Part shown: positions 1 through 10,430 of the stretch, in pieces
Numbering within the stretch: the stretch's first letter is position 1
Layout: every line of letters begins with the position of its first letter
DNA from: Piscinibacter sp. HJYY11
GTDB taxonomy: Bacteria; Pseudomonadota; Gammaproteobacteria; Burkholderiales; Burkholderiaceae_C
Assembly: GCF_016735515.1 (NCBI RefSeq)
Contig: NZ_JAERQZ010000001.1
Span: forward strand, 3,212,746 to 3,276,745
Direction: 5' to 3'
DNA length: 64,000 nucleotides
Notes under the pieces: model-generated
What the model was told of the DNA's origin: nothing
Databases searched by the model: none
What the model saw: the letters and a program-made list of their open reading frames with translations, nothing else
Position numbers and translations under genes: made by a program

Positions 1-817
1 TGAAGCGCTTGAGCAGGGCCTGGCCCTCGGCATCGTCGGCCGCAGGCTCGCCGTCGTAGAGGTCTTCGCGGTAGTTCGGGTTGCGCTCGAGCACGATCCT
101 CGAGCTGCGCCGCCAGTCGACCAGGCGGAACGGGCCGGTGCCCACCGGGTGCTCCATGATCTTGTCGCCATAGGCCTCGACCACCTCGCGCGCCACCGCG
201 CCGGCGGCCACGTCGCGGCCGGCCCACAGGTAGAGGTGCCGCGGCCGCGACTCGCGCAGCTTCACGCGGAAGGTATAGCGGTCGAGCACCTTCAGGCCCT
301 CGACCTCGCGGTCGTAGTCGAAGGGCTTGTTGCCCTTCAGGGCCTCGTCGCGCAGCGCCTGCAGGCCGATGATGCCTTCGTCTTCCAGCGATTGGTGGCC
401 GGGCGACTTGGTCTTCGGGTCGTAGACGCGCTTGAGCGCATAGACGTAGTCCGCGGCGACGAGCTCGCGCTTCCTGCCCTTGAAGGCCGGGTCGTCGGCG
501 AAGTAGATGCCGGGCTTGATGCGGAAGACGAAGGTCTTGTGGTCGTCGCTCACCTCCGGCATGGCGGCAGCCGTCGAGGGCCGCAGCTTGTAGGGCCGCG
601 CCAGCGGGTCGTAGGAAAGCGGCGCGTCGAAGATGTGCGCGGTGACGATGCGCGAGTAGATGTCGCTCACCTGCGCGGGGTCGAAGCCGGTCTCGGCGGC
701 GGGGAAGGCGTAGCGCAGCACCTTGGGCGCCGGCGCGTTGGCGGCCTTTTGCGCAAACGCCGGGCCGAGCAGCGAAGCGGCCAGCACCACGCCCCACAAC
801 GCGCGGCGCGCGATCAC
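1..817 (-). CDS. Peptide-type ABC transporter solute-binding protein (partial)
   Basis: Periplasmic family 5 solute-binding protein (DppA/OppA/YejA type) that would deliver a peptide-like ligand to the permeases encoded at 2803-4790. Only the first 272 codons are visible; the C-terminal half lies beyond the left edge. The proposed GTG start overlaps the TGA of the upstream paralogue (GTGA), which implies translational coupling. A signal peptide ends near residue 22 (PAFA-Q). After it come motifs shared with the neighbour: KVLRYAF, ETGFDPAQ, KPGIYFADDPAFKG, LVAADYVYA and MEHPVGTGP. It looks like a tandem duplicate of the next gene. The ligand is unknown. Confidence 0.85.
   Translation of the reverse strand, partial: MIARRALWGVVLAASLLGPAFAQKAANAPAPKVLRYAFPAAETGFDPAQVSDIYSRIVTAHIFDAPLSYDPLARPYKLRPSTAAAMPEVSDDHKTFVFRIKPGIYFADDPAFKGRKRELVAADYVYALKRVYDPKTKSPGHQSLEDEGIIGLQALRDEALKGNKPFDYDREVEGLKVLDRYTFRVKLRESRPRHLYLWAGRDVAAGAVAREVVEAYGDKIMEHPVGTGPFRLVDWRRSSRIVLERNPNYREDLYDGEPAADDAEGQALLKRF
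135..202. repeat. 68-bp identical tract, copy 1 (within paralogous binding proteins)
   Basis: These 68 bases recur without mismatch at 1958-2025. In both genes they encode the segment ending in KIMEHPVGTGP. They sit within proteins that otherwise differ at many positions, so this looks like a residue of tandem duplication or gene conversion. Confidence 0.85.
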
Positions 818-2628
818 CGCTGGGCCTCTTTCTGCTGGCGTGCCACGTCGATGTCGATCCATTTCCAGAACTCGCGGACGAAGTTGTTGCGGTGATAGCC
901 GATCACCCACGGGTGCGACAGGTCGCTGAAGATGCGGTGCACATGGAACTTGTACGGCGCGTAGGCCACGATCAGGCGCTGCGCCTCGTCCATCGCCGCC
1001 TGCCGCTCGGGCCCGTTGGGCAGGCCCTTCTGATGCTGGAAGGCGCGGTTGTAGGCAGGCAGGTCGAAGCGCGACTTGTTGGACTGGCCCTTGCTGTTGC
1101 CGTCACCGAGCGCGAGAAAGGTCTCGCCATCGGGCGCGCCGGCCGACCAGCCCACGCCCCACATCATCAGCTTGCCGCCGGTCGAGGCCTTGAGGTTGTC
1201 GGGCCAGTTGGCGACCTTGAAGGCGATGCGCACCCGGATCGCCTCCATGTTCTTCTGCCACAGCTCGGCGAGCTGGCGCGAGGCCTGGTCGGGCTGCGTG
1301 GCGTACTCCAGCACCAGGGGCTTGCCGTCGGGCTGGTCGCGCCAGCCGTCGCCGTCCCGGTCGACGTAGCCGTAGAGGTCGAGCAGGGCCTTGGCGCGCG
1401 CCGGGTCGTAGTCGCTCATCTCGGTCTTGAGCGCCGGGTTGTGGCCCCAGGTGCTCGGCGCGATGGGGCCTTGCGACGGCACCGCCTGCTTCTTGCGCAC
1501 CACGCGGATCTCCTTCTCCACGTCGGTCGCGAGCGAGATCGCGCGCCGCAGCGCCACCTTGTCCGGCGTGTAGCCGCCGACCACCGGGTCTTCCATGTTG
1601 AAGTACGACAGCGCCACGTCGGCGCGCGGGTAGCGCACCAGGGTGATGTCGCGCTTCTTCAGGTTGGGCGCGAGCTGGTCGCGCGGCATCGCGAGCTCGG
1701 AAAACTCGCTCGGCACTTCCCACAGGATGTCGTGCTCGCGGTTGAGGAAGGCGAGCCAGCGCGGCTGGCTCTCGGCCACGATCGCGATCTCGATGCGGTC
1801 GATCATCGGCAGGCGATTGCCCTTGAGCTTCGCGACCGCGGCCTGCGCGATGGGATCGTCGGCGGGCGCCTCTTCGTCGTAGAACTCCTCGCGGTAGGCG
1901 GGGTTCTTTTCCAGCACGATCTTCGACGCGCGCCGCCAGCTCGCGAGCTTGTACGGCCCGGTGCCCACCGGGTGCTCCATGATCTTGTCGCCATAGGCCT
2001 CGACCACCTCGCGCGCCACCGCGCCCCAGGCCGAACCATCGGTGAACTCGAGCAGCAGTCGTGGCCGGGGCTCGGCCGTCTTCACCTGGAAGGTGTACTT
2101 GTCGATCACCTTCAGGCCTTCGACCTCGCGCTCGTAGTCGAAGGGCTTCTTGTCCTTGAGCACCTCGTTGCGCAGCTCGGTCAGGCCGACGATCTTGGCG
2201 TTGTCGAGCAGGTAGAAATTGGGGCTCTTCCAGCGGGGGTCGGCATGGCGCTTCCAGGCGTAGACGTAGTCGGCCGCCACCAGCTCGCGCTTCTTTCCCT
2301 TGAACGCCGGATCGTCGGCGAAGTAGATGCCGGGCTTCAGGCGGAAGGTGAAGGTCTTGAAATCGGCGCTCACCTCCGGCATCGAGGCCACCGTGTTGGG
2401 GCGATAGCGGAAGGGCCGCGCGAGGAATTCGTACTGCAGCGGCGCGTCGAAGATGTTGGCCGCGATGGTGCGCGAGTAGAGGTCGGAGATCTGCGCCGGG
2501 TCGAAACCGGTCTCGGCCACGCGGAACGAATAGCGCAGCACCTTGGGGGCATTGGCATCCTGCGCCCACACGGCAGGCGCACCCACCATGAGCAGCGCCA
2601 TCAGGGCGGCACCGAGGCCACGCGTCAT
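814..2628 (-). CDS. Peptide-type ABC transporter solute-binding protein
   Basis: A 604-residue family 5 extracellular solute-binding protein, full length for the family. The ATG is followed by a signal peptide (cleavage near VWA-Q, residue 22). The body carries the SBP_bac_5 motifs ETGFDPAQ, KPGIYFADDPAF, DYVYAWKRHADP, HPVGTGPYKL and ALSYFNMEDP. It is the first gene of a two-gene unit, with its paralogue overlapping its stop codon, and it is divergent from the permease-ATPase operon starting at 2803. The fused-ATPase layout resembles E. coli yejABEF, so oligopeptides are a reasonable ligand guess, but nothing in the sequence fixes the substrate. Confidence 0.9.
   Translation of the reverse strand: MTRGLGAALMALLMVGAPAVWAQDANAPKVLRYSFRVAETGFDPAQISDLYSRTIAANIFDAPLQYEFLARPFRYRPNTVASMPEVSADFKTFTFRLKPGIYFADDPAFKGKKRELVAADYVYAWKRHADPRWKSPNFYLLDNAKIVGLTELRNEVLKDKKPFDYEREVEGLKVIDKYTFQVKTAEPRPRLLLEFTDGSAWGAVAREVVEAYGDKIMEHPVGTGPYKLASWRRASKIVLEKNPAYREEFYDEEAPADDPIAQAAVAKLKGNRLPMIDRIEIAIVAESQPRWLAFLNREHDILWEVPSEFSELAMPRDQLAPNLKKRDITLVRYPRADVALSYFNMEDPVVGGYTPDKVALRRAISLATDVEKEIRVVRKKQAVPSQGPIAPSTWGHNPALKTEMSDYDPARAKALLDLYGYVDRDGDGWRDQPDGKPLVLEYATQPDQASRQLAELWQKNMEAIRVRIAFKVANWPDNLKASTGGKLMMWGVGWSAGAPDGETFLALGDGNSKGQSNKSRFDLPAYNRAFQHQKGLPNGPERQAAMDEAQRLIVAYAPYKFHVHRIFSDLSHPWVIGYHRNNFVREFWKWIDIDVARQQKEAQR
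1958..2025. repeat. 68-bp identical tract, copy 2
   Basis: Exact second copy of the tract at 135-202, in the same strand orientation and the same reading frame of the upstream paralogue. The two copies are about 1.8 kb apart, so recombination between them would fuse the two binding-protein genes into one. Confidence 0.85.
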
Positions 2629-2802
2629 CGATCGGTCTCCTTGCAAGGGTTCGCCAAAGTCTAAGGTGGATGGACCGCAGACCGGCATGCAAGTTGCGTC
2701 GCCAAGACCCGGGCAAACGCGGGGCGATTCCACCGAAGACCTGCTTAGACTCGCGCTCGCACCGGTCCAACGCACCACACGAAGCACCACGACCCACACG
2801 AC

Positions 2803-3741
2803 ATGGCCGCCTACGTCATCCGCCGCTTGCTGCAGATGATCCCCACGCTGCTGGGGGTCCTGCTGCTGGTCTTCTTCCTCTTCAAGGCGGTGGGCGACGA
2901 CCCGGCCGTCATCCTCGGTGGGCTGAACGCGAGCAACGCGCAGATCGAAGCCATCCGCGCCCAGCTCGGGCTCGACAAGCCCTGGTACGTGCAGCTGTGG
3001 ATCTACCTCAAGGGCGTGGTCACCTTCGACTGGGGCAACAGCTGGGCGACCAACGAAGCGGTGAGCAACATCTTCGCCACGCGCCTGCCGGCCACGCTGA
3101 CGGTGATGCTGCCCATCCTGGTGCTCGACGTGCTGCTGGCCATCCCGATCGCGATGTGGGTGGCCTACCGCCGCGGCTCGCTGGCCGACCGCGCGGCGAT
3201 GGTGATCACGACGGTTGCGCTGTCGATTTCCTTCCTGGTCTACATCATCATCGGCCAGTACGTGTTCGGCTTCCAGCTCGGCTGGTTCCCGGTGCAGGGC
3301 TGGAGCGACAGCGTGTGGACCAACCTCACGACCTACGTGCCGCTGCCGGCGCTGCTGGCGGTGATGGTGGGCGTGGCACCGCAGCTGCGCCTGTACCGCA
3401 GCTTCTTCCTCGACGAGCTCGGCCACGACTACGTGCGCACCGCGCGTGCCAAGGGCATGACCGAGAAGGCGGTGCTCTTCCGCCACGTGCTGCGTAACGC
3501 GATGATCCCCATCCTCACCAACGTGGCCCTGATGCTGCCGGGGGTCTTCGTCGGCTCGTTCCTGATCGAGGTCTTCTTCTCCATCCCTGGCCTCGGGCGC
3601 GAGATCATCCTGGCGGTGAACCGCGGCGACTATCCCGTCATCCAGTCGGTGGCCATCTACCTCGGCGTGCTCACGATGCTGATCAACCTGCTGGCCGACA
3701 TCCTCTACAAGCTGGTCGATCCCCGGGTGGTCCTCAAATGA
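2803..3741 (+). CDS. ABC transporter permease, DppB/OppB type
   Basis: Inner-membrane permease subunit of 312 residues, the normal length for DppB-like proteins. It starts MAAYVIRRLLQMIPTLLGV, the typical first membrane helix of the family. The EAA-like cytoplasmic loop is visible as DYVRTARAKGMTEKAVLFRHVLRNA. It ends in the family-typical YKLVDPRV. It is the first gene of the permease-permease-ATPase operon, and its stop overlaps the next start by four bases (ATGA). The binding proteins are transcribed divergently from the 174-bp gap to its left. Confidence 0.93.
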   Translation: MAAYVIRRLLQMIPTLLGVLLLVFFLFKAVGDDPAVILGGLNASNAQIEAIRAQLGLDKPWYVQLWIYLKGVVTFDWGNSWATNEAVSNIFATRLPATLTVMLPILVLDVLLAIPIAMWVAYRRGSLADRAAMVITTVALSISFLVYIIIGQYVFGFQLGWFPVQGWSDSVWTNLTTYVPLPALLAVMVGVAPQLRLYRSFFLDELGHDYVRTARAKGMTEKAVLFRHVLRNAMIPILTNVALMLPGVFVGSFLIEVFFSIPGLGREIILAVNRGDYPVIQSVAIYLGVLTMLINLLADILYKLVDPRVVLK

Positions 3742-4786
3742 GCGCGGTGATGGCAAACGGCACCGTGGCCACGGCGGTGGTGGCGTCCGATGGCGTGTGG
3801 GTGGCGGCATGGAAACGCCTGCGGGCCGACCGGGTGGGCCTCGCCTCGATGGTCGTCGTGCTGGCCTTCCTGCTGCTGATCGCGCTCACGGCGAGCGGCG
3901 TGGTGGCCCGCCACTGGCAGGCCGAGGTGGGCGTGGCCAATGCACGGCCCACCTTCATGGGCCCGGCCCCCAAGGTCGAGTCGACCACCATCCCGGTGCC
4001 CACCGGCCCCAACGTCGACCTCTCCGACGTCGACCCGCTGGCCCCGCGCTACAAGGAATGGGCCGAGCGTGCCGCGCAGCTGCGCTCGACCGACACGGTG
4101 AAGGCCGAGACCCTGCCCTTCGGCGGCGACCGGCTCGGCCGCGACGTGCTGGCCAAAGCCGCCAAGGGCACGCAGACCTCGGTGATCGTGGGCCTGGTGG
4201 CCGCGGTGATCGCGGCCCTCATCGGCACGGTGCTCGGTGCGCTCGCCGGCTTCTTCGGGCGGCGCGTGGGCGACTTCCTCGAGTGGCTCTACAGCGTGTT
4301 CACCGCGATGCCCGACATCCTGCTGCTGCTCGTCTTCGCGGTGGTCTTCGGGCGGGGCATCGGCAGCGTGGCGATCATCCTCGCGCTCGTCGGCTGGACG
4401 GGGGTCTATCGCCAGGTGCGGGCCGAGTTCCTCAAGCACTCTGCGCGCGACTACGTGCGCGCGGCCGAAGCGATCGGCGCCTCGACGACCTCGCGCATGT
4501 TCCGCCACATCCTGCCCAACGTGAGCCACGTGGTGCTGGTGCGCATGTCGCTGCTGGTGGTGGGCTTCATCAAGTTCGAGGTGATCCTGTCGTACCTCGG
4601 GCTCGGCGTGGGCGTCGACGATGTCTCCTGGGGCACGATGCTGCAGGAAGCGCAGAACGAGCTGATCCTCGGGCAGTGGTGGCAGCTGGTCGCGGCCACG
4701 GCGTTCATGGCCGTCTTCGTCACCGCGTTCTCCCTCTTCACCGACGCCTTGCGCGATGCGCTCGACCCGAAGCTGAGGGGCCTCGA

Positions 4787-4790
<4 letters not shown>
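3738..4790 (+). CDS. ABC transporter permease, DppC/OppC type
   Basis: Second permease subunit, 350 residues. After the first membrane helix (about residues 35-55) there is an extended periplasmic stretch of some 75 residues before FGGDRLGRDVLAKAAKG, the usual entry to the BPD_transp_1 domain. The EAA loop reads DYVRAAEAIGASTTSRMFRHILPN. It ends DPKLRGLE. It overlaps both flanking genes by ATGA, so the three genes are surely co-translated. The long insert resembles YejE-like permeases; that comparison is from memory. Confidence 0.92.
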
Positions 4791-6499
<1,709 letters not shown>

Positions 6500-8341
6500 T
6501 CAGGCGGCAGGCGCCTGCGCCGCCTGGAGGTGCACCTCCACGCAGGTGCCGATGCCGGCGGTGCTGGTCAGCGCGATGCGCCCGCGCTGGCGCCGCAACA
6601 GCTGCTGCACCACCACCAGGCCGAGGCCGCTGCCGGGTGCGCGCGTCGATTCGGCACCGAGCCGGTTGAAGGGCTGGAAGAGCTGGGCGAGCTGGTCGGC
6701 CCGCAGGCCGTGGCCGGTGTCGTGCACGCGGATGCGCACCTCCTCGCCCAGCGGCTCGCACGAGACCTTCACGTCGCCGCCGCGCCGGTTGAACTTGATC
6801 GCGTTCGACAGCAGGTGCGCGAGCACCTGCGAGAGGCGTCGCGGGTCGGCGAGCACGTAGACGGGATGCTCGGGCAGCTCGGCCTGCACCTGCACCTGCT
6901 GGCGCTCGGCCATCGGCCGCAGGCGGTCCACGCTCACCTGCACCGCCGCCCCCAGCAGCACCGGCTGCAGCGGCAGCCGCGCGACGGCGGCCTCGTCGGA
7001 CTCGCTCAGGTCGAGCACGTCGTCGATCAAGGCCAGCAGGTGGCGCCCCGCGTCGATCACGTGCTGCACCCGCGCGGCCTGCGTCGGGCTGAGCGGCTCG
7101 CGGGGGTCGGTCTGCAGCAGCTCCGAGAAGCCGAGCACCGCGTTGAGCGGGGTGCGCAGCTCGTGGCTCACGCGCGAGAGGAATTCGCTCTTGGAGCGGT
7201 TGCCGCGTTCGGCCGCCTCCTTGTCGAGCAGGGCCTGCGCCGCCAGCACCTCGCGCGTCACGTCGCGCAGCGTGCCGATCATGCGCGCCCCGCTGGCGCG
7301 CCCGTGGCCATGCCGCACCATGGCCACGGCCTCGACGTGGCGCTCGCTGCCGTCGTCCAGCCGCACGCGGTAGCGGGTGGTCGTCGGCGTGTGGCTGTTC
7401 ATGATCTGCGCGAGGGTGGCGCGAAATTGCTGCGCATCGTCGGGGTGGATGCGCGGCAGCGTGAGCTTGCTGCCTTCGAGCTCGACCGGCTCGGGCGGCA
7501 GCCCGTAGACCGCGGCGCCGCGGGCATCGATGCGGGCCTGCCGGGTCTGCAGGTCCCAGTCGAAGAGGCCGATGCCGGCGGCGTCGGCCGCGAGCGTCCA
7601 GCGCTCGTTGGCCAGGCGCAGCTCCTCCTCGGCACGCGCCTGGGCGCGCATCAGGCTGCGGGTGAGCAGCAGTGCGCCGGCCGACAGCACGATGGCGAGT
7701 ACGAGCGTCAGGCCCAGCATCAGGCGGCTCACGGTGCGCGAGGCCTCGCCGAGCGTGGTGGAGAAGCGCCCTTCGAGATCGGTCAGGCGCTGGTTGAGGC
7801 GCGGCAGCTCGGCCGTCAGCGCCGCCAGCTCGGGCGAGCGGGTGTCGCCGCTGGCGATGTGCTCCTGCACCTGCCGGCCCAGGGTGGCCAGCTGCGCGAT
7901 CTGCTGGTCGCCCTCGGCCCAGGTGTCGATCGCCGCGGCCATGAAGCTCACGCGCCGGAAGCGCACGAAGAGGTTGATCATCCCCTCCACGTCGTCGGGG
8001 TGGTTGCCGCCGGCCAGGAAGCCCAGGCGCGCGGCCTCGCGGTCGGGCGGGCGCTGCTCGAGCGCCAGGCGGGCGCGGCGGTCGCCGAGCGGCACCTTCA
8101 GCGCTTCTTCGAACAGGCGGTACTCGGCCGGGTCGCGCGTGGCGATGTAGCGCTCGAGGTGGTAGACCGCGTCTTTCTGGCCCTTGGACCAGAAGCTCTC
8201 GCCGCCGACGTAGGCACGCGCCGAGGAGAGCAGGTCGATGCTGGCCACGGTGAGCGCGGCCAGCAGCAGCACCACGGCCAGCAAGGGGCCCACCACCACC
8301 AGCCAGCGCTTGCGCCCCAGCACCGAAGCGTCGGGTTTCAC
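6500..8341 (-). CDS. Membrane sensor histidine kinase with PAS domain
   Basis: About 613 residues. Order: short N-terminus, membrane helix (about 15-35), periplasmic sensor of about 170 residues, second helix (about 210-230), a PAS/PAC unit (AADAAGIGLFDWDLQTRQ onwards), HisKA with the phosphorylated His in [12 protein letters not shown] (about 392), and HATPase_c with LLSNAIKFN and DTGHGL. There is no receiver domain and no adjacent response regulator, so the partner is elsewhere. The GTG start at 8341 is preferred because GGAGGA lies just upstream; a GTG 21 bases further upstream (8362) is also possible. The ligand is unknown. Confidence 0.85.
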   Translation of the reverse strand: MKPDASVLGRKRWLVVVGPLLAVVLLLAALTVASIDLLSSARAYVGGESFWSKGQKDAVYHLERYIATRDPAEYRLFEEALKVPLGDRRARLALEQRPPDREAARLGFLAGGNHPDDVEGMINLFVRFRRVSFMAAAIDTWAEGDQQIAQLATLGRQVQEHIASGDTRSPELAALTAELPRLNQRLTDLEGRFSTTLGEASRTVSRLMLGLTLVLAIVLSAGALLLTRSLMRAQARAEEELRLANERWTLAADAAGIGLFDWDLQTRQARIDARGAAVYGLPPEPVELEGSKLTLPRIHPDDAQQFRATLAQIMNSHTPTTTRYRVRLDDGSERHVEAVAMVRHGHGRASGARMIGTLRDVTREVLAAQALLDKEAAERGNRSKSEFLSRVSHELRTPLNAVLGFSELLQTDPREPLSPTQAARVQHVIDAGRHLLALIDDVLDLSESDEAAVARLPLQPVLLGAAVQVSVDRLRPMAERQQVQVQAELPEHPVYVLADPRRLSQVLAHLLSNAIKFNRRGGDVKVSCEPLGEEVRIRVHDTGHGLRADQLAQLFQPFNRLGAESTRAPGSGLGLVVVQQLLRRQRGRIALTSTAGIGTCVEVHLQAAQAPAA

Positions 8342-8466
8342 AGGTCCTCCACGGCTATCCACCTGACCTGCCTGCGTTTTACACGTGCCGCCCGGCGCTG
8401 TCGATGCGAGCCGAGGCGTTCGTGCAGCAGGTCACGCAAGGCGAAGGCCCCAGGCGGCTCAGGGGC

Positions 8467-8492
8467 TTGACACTTCGCACGATCGTGCGAAG
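8467..8492 (+). promoter_or_regulatory. Promoter element and perfect 20-bp operator upstream of TetR gene
   Basis: A consensus-like -35 hexamer TTGACA (8467-8472) directly abuts a perfect 20-bp palindrome (8473-8492) with core TCGCACGATCGTGCGA. The palindrome would occupy the -35/-10 spacer, a classic repressor position, and the TetR start lies nine bases further on. The same core recurs at 9166-9181, which strongly suggests the TetR protein's own operator. The -10 box is weak (3 of 6 matches at best). Confidence 0.8.
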
Positions 8493-8501
8493 ATAGCAGC
8501 C

Positions 8502-9119
8502 ATGGAAACCAAGACCGAACGCAGCGAGCTCACCCTCGCCGCGATCCTCGACACCTCGCTCGCGATGGCCGCCGCCGACGGGCTCGACAGCCTCACCATC
8601 GGCGAGGTGGCCAAGCGCCTGGGCCTCTCGAAGAGCGGGGTGTTCTCGCGCATCGGCTCGCGCGAGGCGCTGCAGGCCGCCGTGATCGATGAGTATGGCC
8701 GACGTTTCCTGGCCGACGTGTTCACCCCCGCGATGCGCGAGCCGCGCGGCCTGCCGCGGCTCAACGCCATCATGCGCCTGTGGATGCAGCGCGCGCGCGA
8801 CGTCGAGATCAAGATGGGCTGCCTCTACAGTGCCGGCGCCTTCGAGTTCGACGACCGCGAAGGCCCGCTGCGCGAGCTGCTGCTCACGCACGTGCAGCGC
8901 TGGCGCACGGCGCTGCGCCGCACGGTGCTGCAAGCCGTGGAGGCCGGCCACCTCGACCCCGACCTCGACCCCGACCAGCTCGTGTTCGAGATCGACGGCC
9001 TCTTCGTCGCGCTGATGCGCGAGGCGCGTTTCCTGCGCGACCCGCGTGCGGCCGACCGCGCCTGGACGGCCTACGAGCGCCTGATCCGCTCGCTGCAGAC
9101 CCCTTCTTCCCCGCGTTGA
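8502..9119 (+). CDS. TetR/AcrR family transcriptional regulator
   Basis: A 205-residue regulator. The N-terminal helix-turn-helix is seen in LTIGEVAKRLGLSKSGVFSR (about residues 31-50), followed by the usual recognition-helix continuation REALQAAVIDEY. The C-terminal ligand and dimer domain contains PRGLPRLNAIMRLWM. The ATG at 8502 was chosen because it places the operator just upstream; an upstream in-frame extension would read through the promoter. It probably represses itself and the microprotein-hydrolase pair downstream, because both promoters carry the same palindrome. A paralogue of identical length lies at 46673-47290. The inducer is unknown. Confidence 0.92.
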   Translation: METKTERSELTLAAILDTSLAMAAADGLDSLTIGEVAKRLGLSKSGVFSRIGSREALQAAVIDEYGRRFLADVFTPAMREPRGLPRLNAIMRLWMQRARDVEIKMGCLYSAGAFEFDDREGPLRELLLTHVQRWRTALRRTVLQAVEAGHLDPDLDPDQLVFEIDGLFVALMREARFLRDPRAADRAWTAYERLIRSLQTPSSPR

Positions 9120-9162
9120 CGCCGGAATCGTGATGAACCCCGTCGACGTTTTCGCTGGCCAG

Positions 9163-9183
9163 ACTTCGCACGATCGTGCGACA
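9163..9183 (+). promoter_or_regulatory. Second copy of the TetR operator
   Basis: ACTTCGCACGATCGTGCGA (9163-9181) is identical over 19 bases to the operator before the TetR gene. The perfect 16-bp core is at 9166-9181. It lies between the TetR stop and the 39-codon gene, whose ribosome site AAGGAG follows four bases later. A repressor bound here would block transcription or read-through into the microprotein and hydrolase genes. Confidence 0.8.
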
Positions 9184-9197
9184 CAAGGAGTTGAACC

Positions 9198-9317
9198 ATG
9201 TTGATCGTTGTACTGCTCGGCCTCGTGGGCGCGCTGGCCTGGGCCGGCGCCTGGGTGCAAACGGTGTGGGCCTCGGTGCCCGACCGCAACGCCGATTTCG
9301 ACCTCGCGGGGCTGTGA
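9198..9317 (+). CDS. 39-residue single-helix membrane microprotein
   Basis: A short gene of 39 codons beginning ATG with a strong Shine-Dalgarno AAGGAG (9185-9190) seven bases upstream. The product begins MLIVVLLGLVGALAWAGAW, a single hydrophobic helix of about 20 residues, followed by a short polar tail (SVPDRNADFDLAGL) that would face one side of the membrane. Its stop is followed after one base by the ATG of the hydrolase gene, so the two are almost certainly co-translated. The function is unknown. It could anchor or regulate the hydrolase or a partner. Confidence 0.7.
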   Translation: MLIVVLLGLVGALAWAGAWVQTVWASVPDRNADFDLAGL

Positions 9318-9318
9318 T

Positions 9319-10248
9319 ATGAGCACCCCGACCGTGGCCGCTTCCAACCCCGCCGCCAGCTTCTACGCGAGCCTGGGCGCCCGCAGCCTGGGCTTCGCGC
9401 TGCGGCTCTCGCAGTCGGTCGCCCCGGCCGCGGCGACGCGACTTGCGCTGCGGCTCTTCTTCACTCCGATGCCGCTCAAGCTCGCGGCACGGCGCCGGCC
9501 GCTGCCCGCAGGCTGGCAGGTCGAGCACTGGCCCTTCGAGCAGGGCGCGATGGCGGTCTACCGGCGCGTGCCGAAGGAAGGCGAGGGCGAGCGGCCCACG
9601 GTGCTGCTCGTGCACGGCTGGGCCGGCAGCGCCCAGCAGATGCTGACGCTCGCCGACGTGCTGCACGCCGACGGCTTTGCTCCGGTCATGCTCGACTTCC
9701 CGGCCCACGGCCGCAGCGCCGGCTGGCGGGCCACGCTGCCGCAGTTCGTCCGGGCGCTGTGGGCTGCCTCGGCGCGGCTCGGGCCGCTGCATGGCGTGGT
9801 GGCACATTCGTTGGGCGCCCTGGCCACCGCCCATGCCGCGGCCAACGGCCTGCCGGTGCAGCGCCTTGCCCTGCTCGCGGCCTCGCCGCCGCCGTCGCTC
9901 TTTCTCCAGTGGTTCGCCCGCAGCCTCTCGCTGGGCGACAGCCTGCCGCAGCGCATGGGCGCGGTGATCGAGCGGGTGGAAGGCGTGCCGCTGGTGCGCT
10001 TCGACCCCGGCTGGCTGGGCCCGCGGCTGCAACAGCCCACGCTCTTCGTGCACGACGAGGACGACCGCGTCTCGCCGCTGGCGGTGGGGCAGCGGCTGGC
10101 CCAGGCCGTGCCCGGCTCCACGCTCGTGACCACCCGCACCCTCGGCCACCGGCGGGTGCTGGCCGATGCGGCGGTCGCTCAGGCCGTCACTGCCCACCTG
10201 CGGGCCGGCCGGGACGGGGCCGAGCGACCAAACGGGTCAGAGATGTAA
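9319..10248 (+). CDS. Alpha/beta hydrolase
   Basis: A 309-residue alpha/beta-hydrolase fold enzyme. The oxyanion region reads VLLVHGWAGS, the nucleophile elbow is AHSLGA (Ser near residue 164), a candidate acid lies in HDEDDRVS and the catalytic His in GHRRVL. Family members cleave esters, lactones or thioesters; the substrate cannot be read from the sequence. The N-terminus is amphipathic with no clear signal peptide, so a cytoplasmic or membrane-peripheral location is likely. It is one base from the membrane microprotein gene and probably controlled by the upstream TetR repressor. Confidence 0.88.
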   Translation: MSTPTVAASNPAASFYASLGARSLGFALRLSQSVAPAAATRLALRLFFTPMPLKLAARRRPLPAGWQVEHWPFEQGAMAVYRRVPKEGEGERPTVLLVHGWAGSAQQMLTLADVLHADGFAPVMLDFPAHGRSAGWRATLPQFVRALWAASARLGPLHGVVAHSLGALATAHAAANGLPVQRLALLAASPPPSLFLQWFARSLSLGDSLPQRMGAVIERVEGVPLVRFDPGWLGPRLQQPTLFVHDEDDRVSPLAVGQRLAQAVPGSTLVTTRTLGHRRVLADAAVAQAVTAHLRAGRDGAERPNGSEM

Positions 10249-10430
10249 CGCGCGTCTTACGCTTTCACCGAAAAACGGCGAACCGGGCTATCAAAACGCG
10301 GCCCGGTTCGTCGAAAGCCACACGAAAAAGCGCAAGTCAGCACTGGCACGGAAGCTGCGCTTGAGTGCTCATCCCCGCCACTGCGGCATCGGCCGCGGCA
10401 AGCGAGAGAGATCACACAGGACGTCGTGCC

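Noticed and set aside
149..895. Long plus-strand frame across the first binding-protein gene
   Set aside because: It is the antisense shadow of a well-supported gene with a signal peptide and family motifs; its product is His/Arg/Val-rich with no motif, as expected in GC-rich antisense frames.
892..2664. 590-codon plus-strand frame
   Set aside because: Antisense to the second binding-protein gene; same biased composition and no start context.
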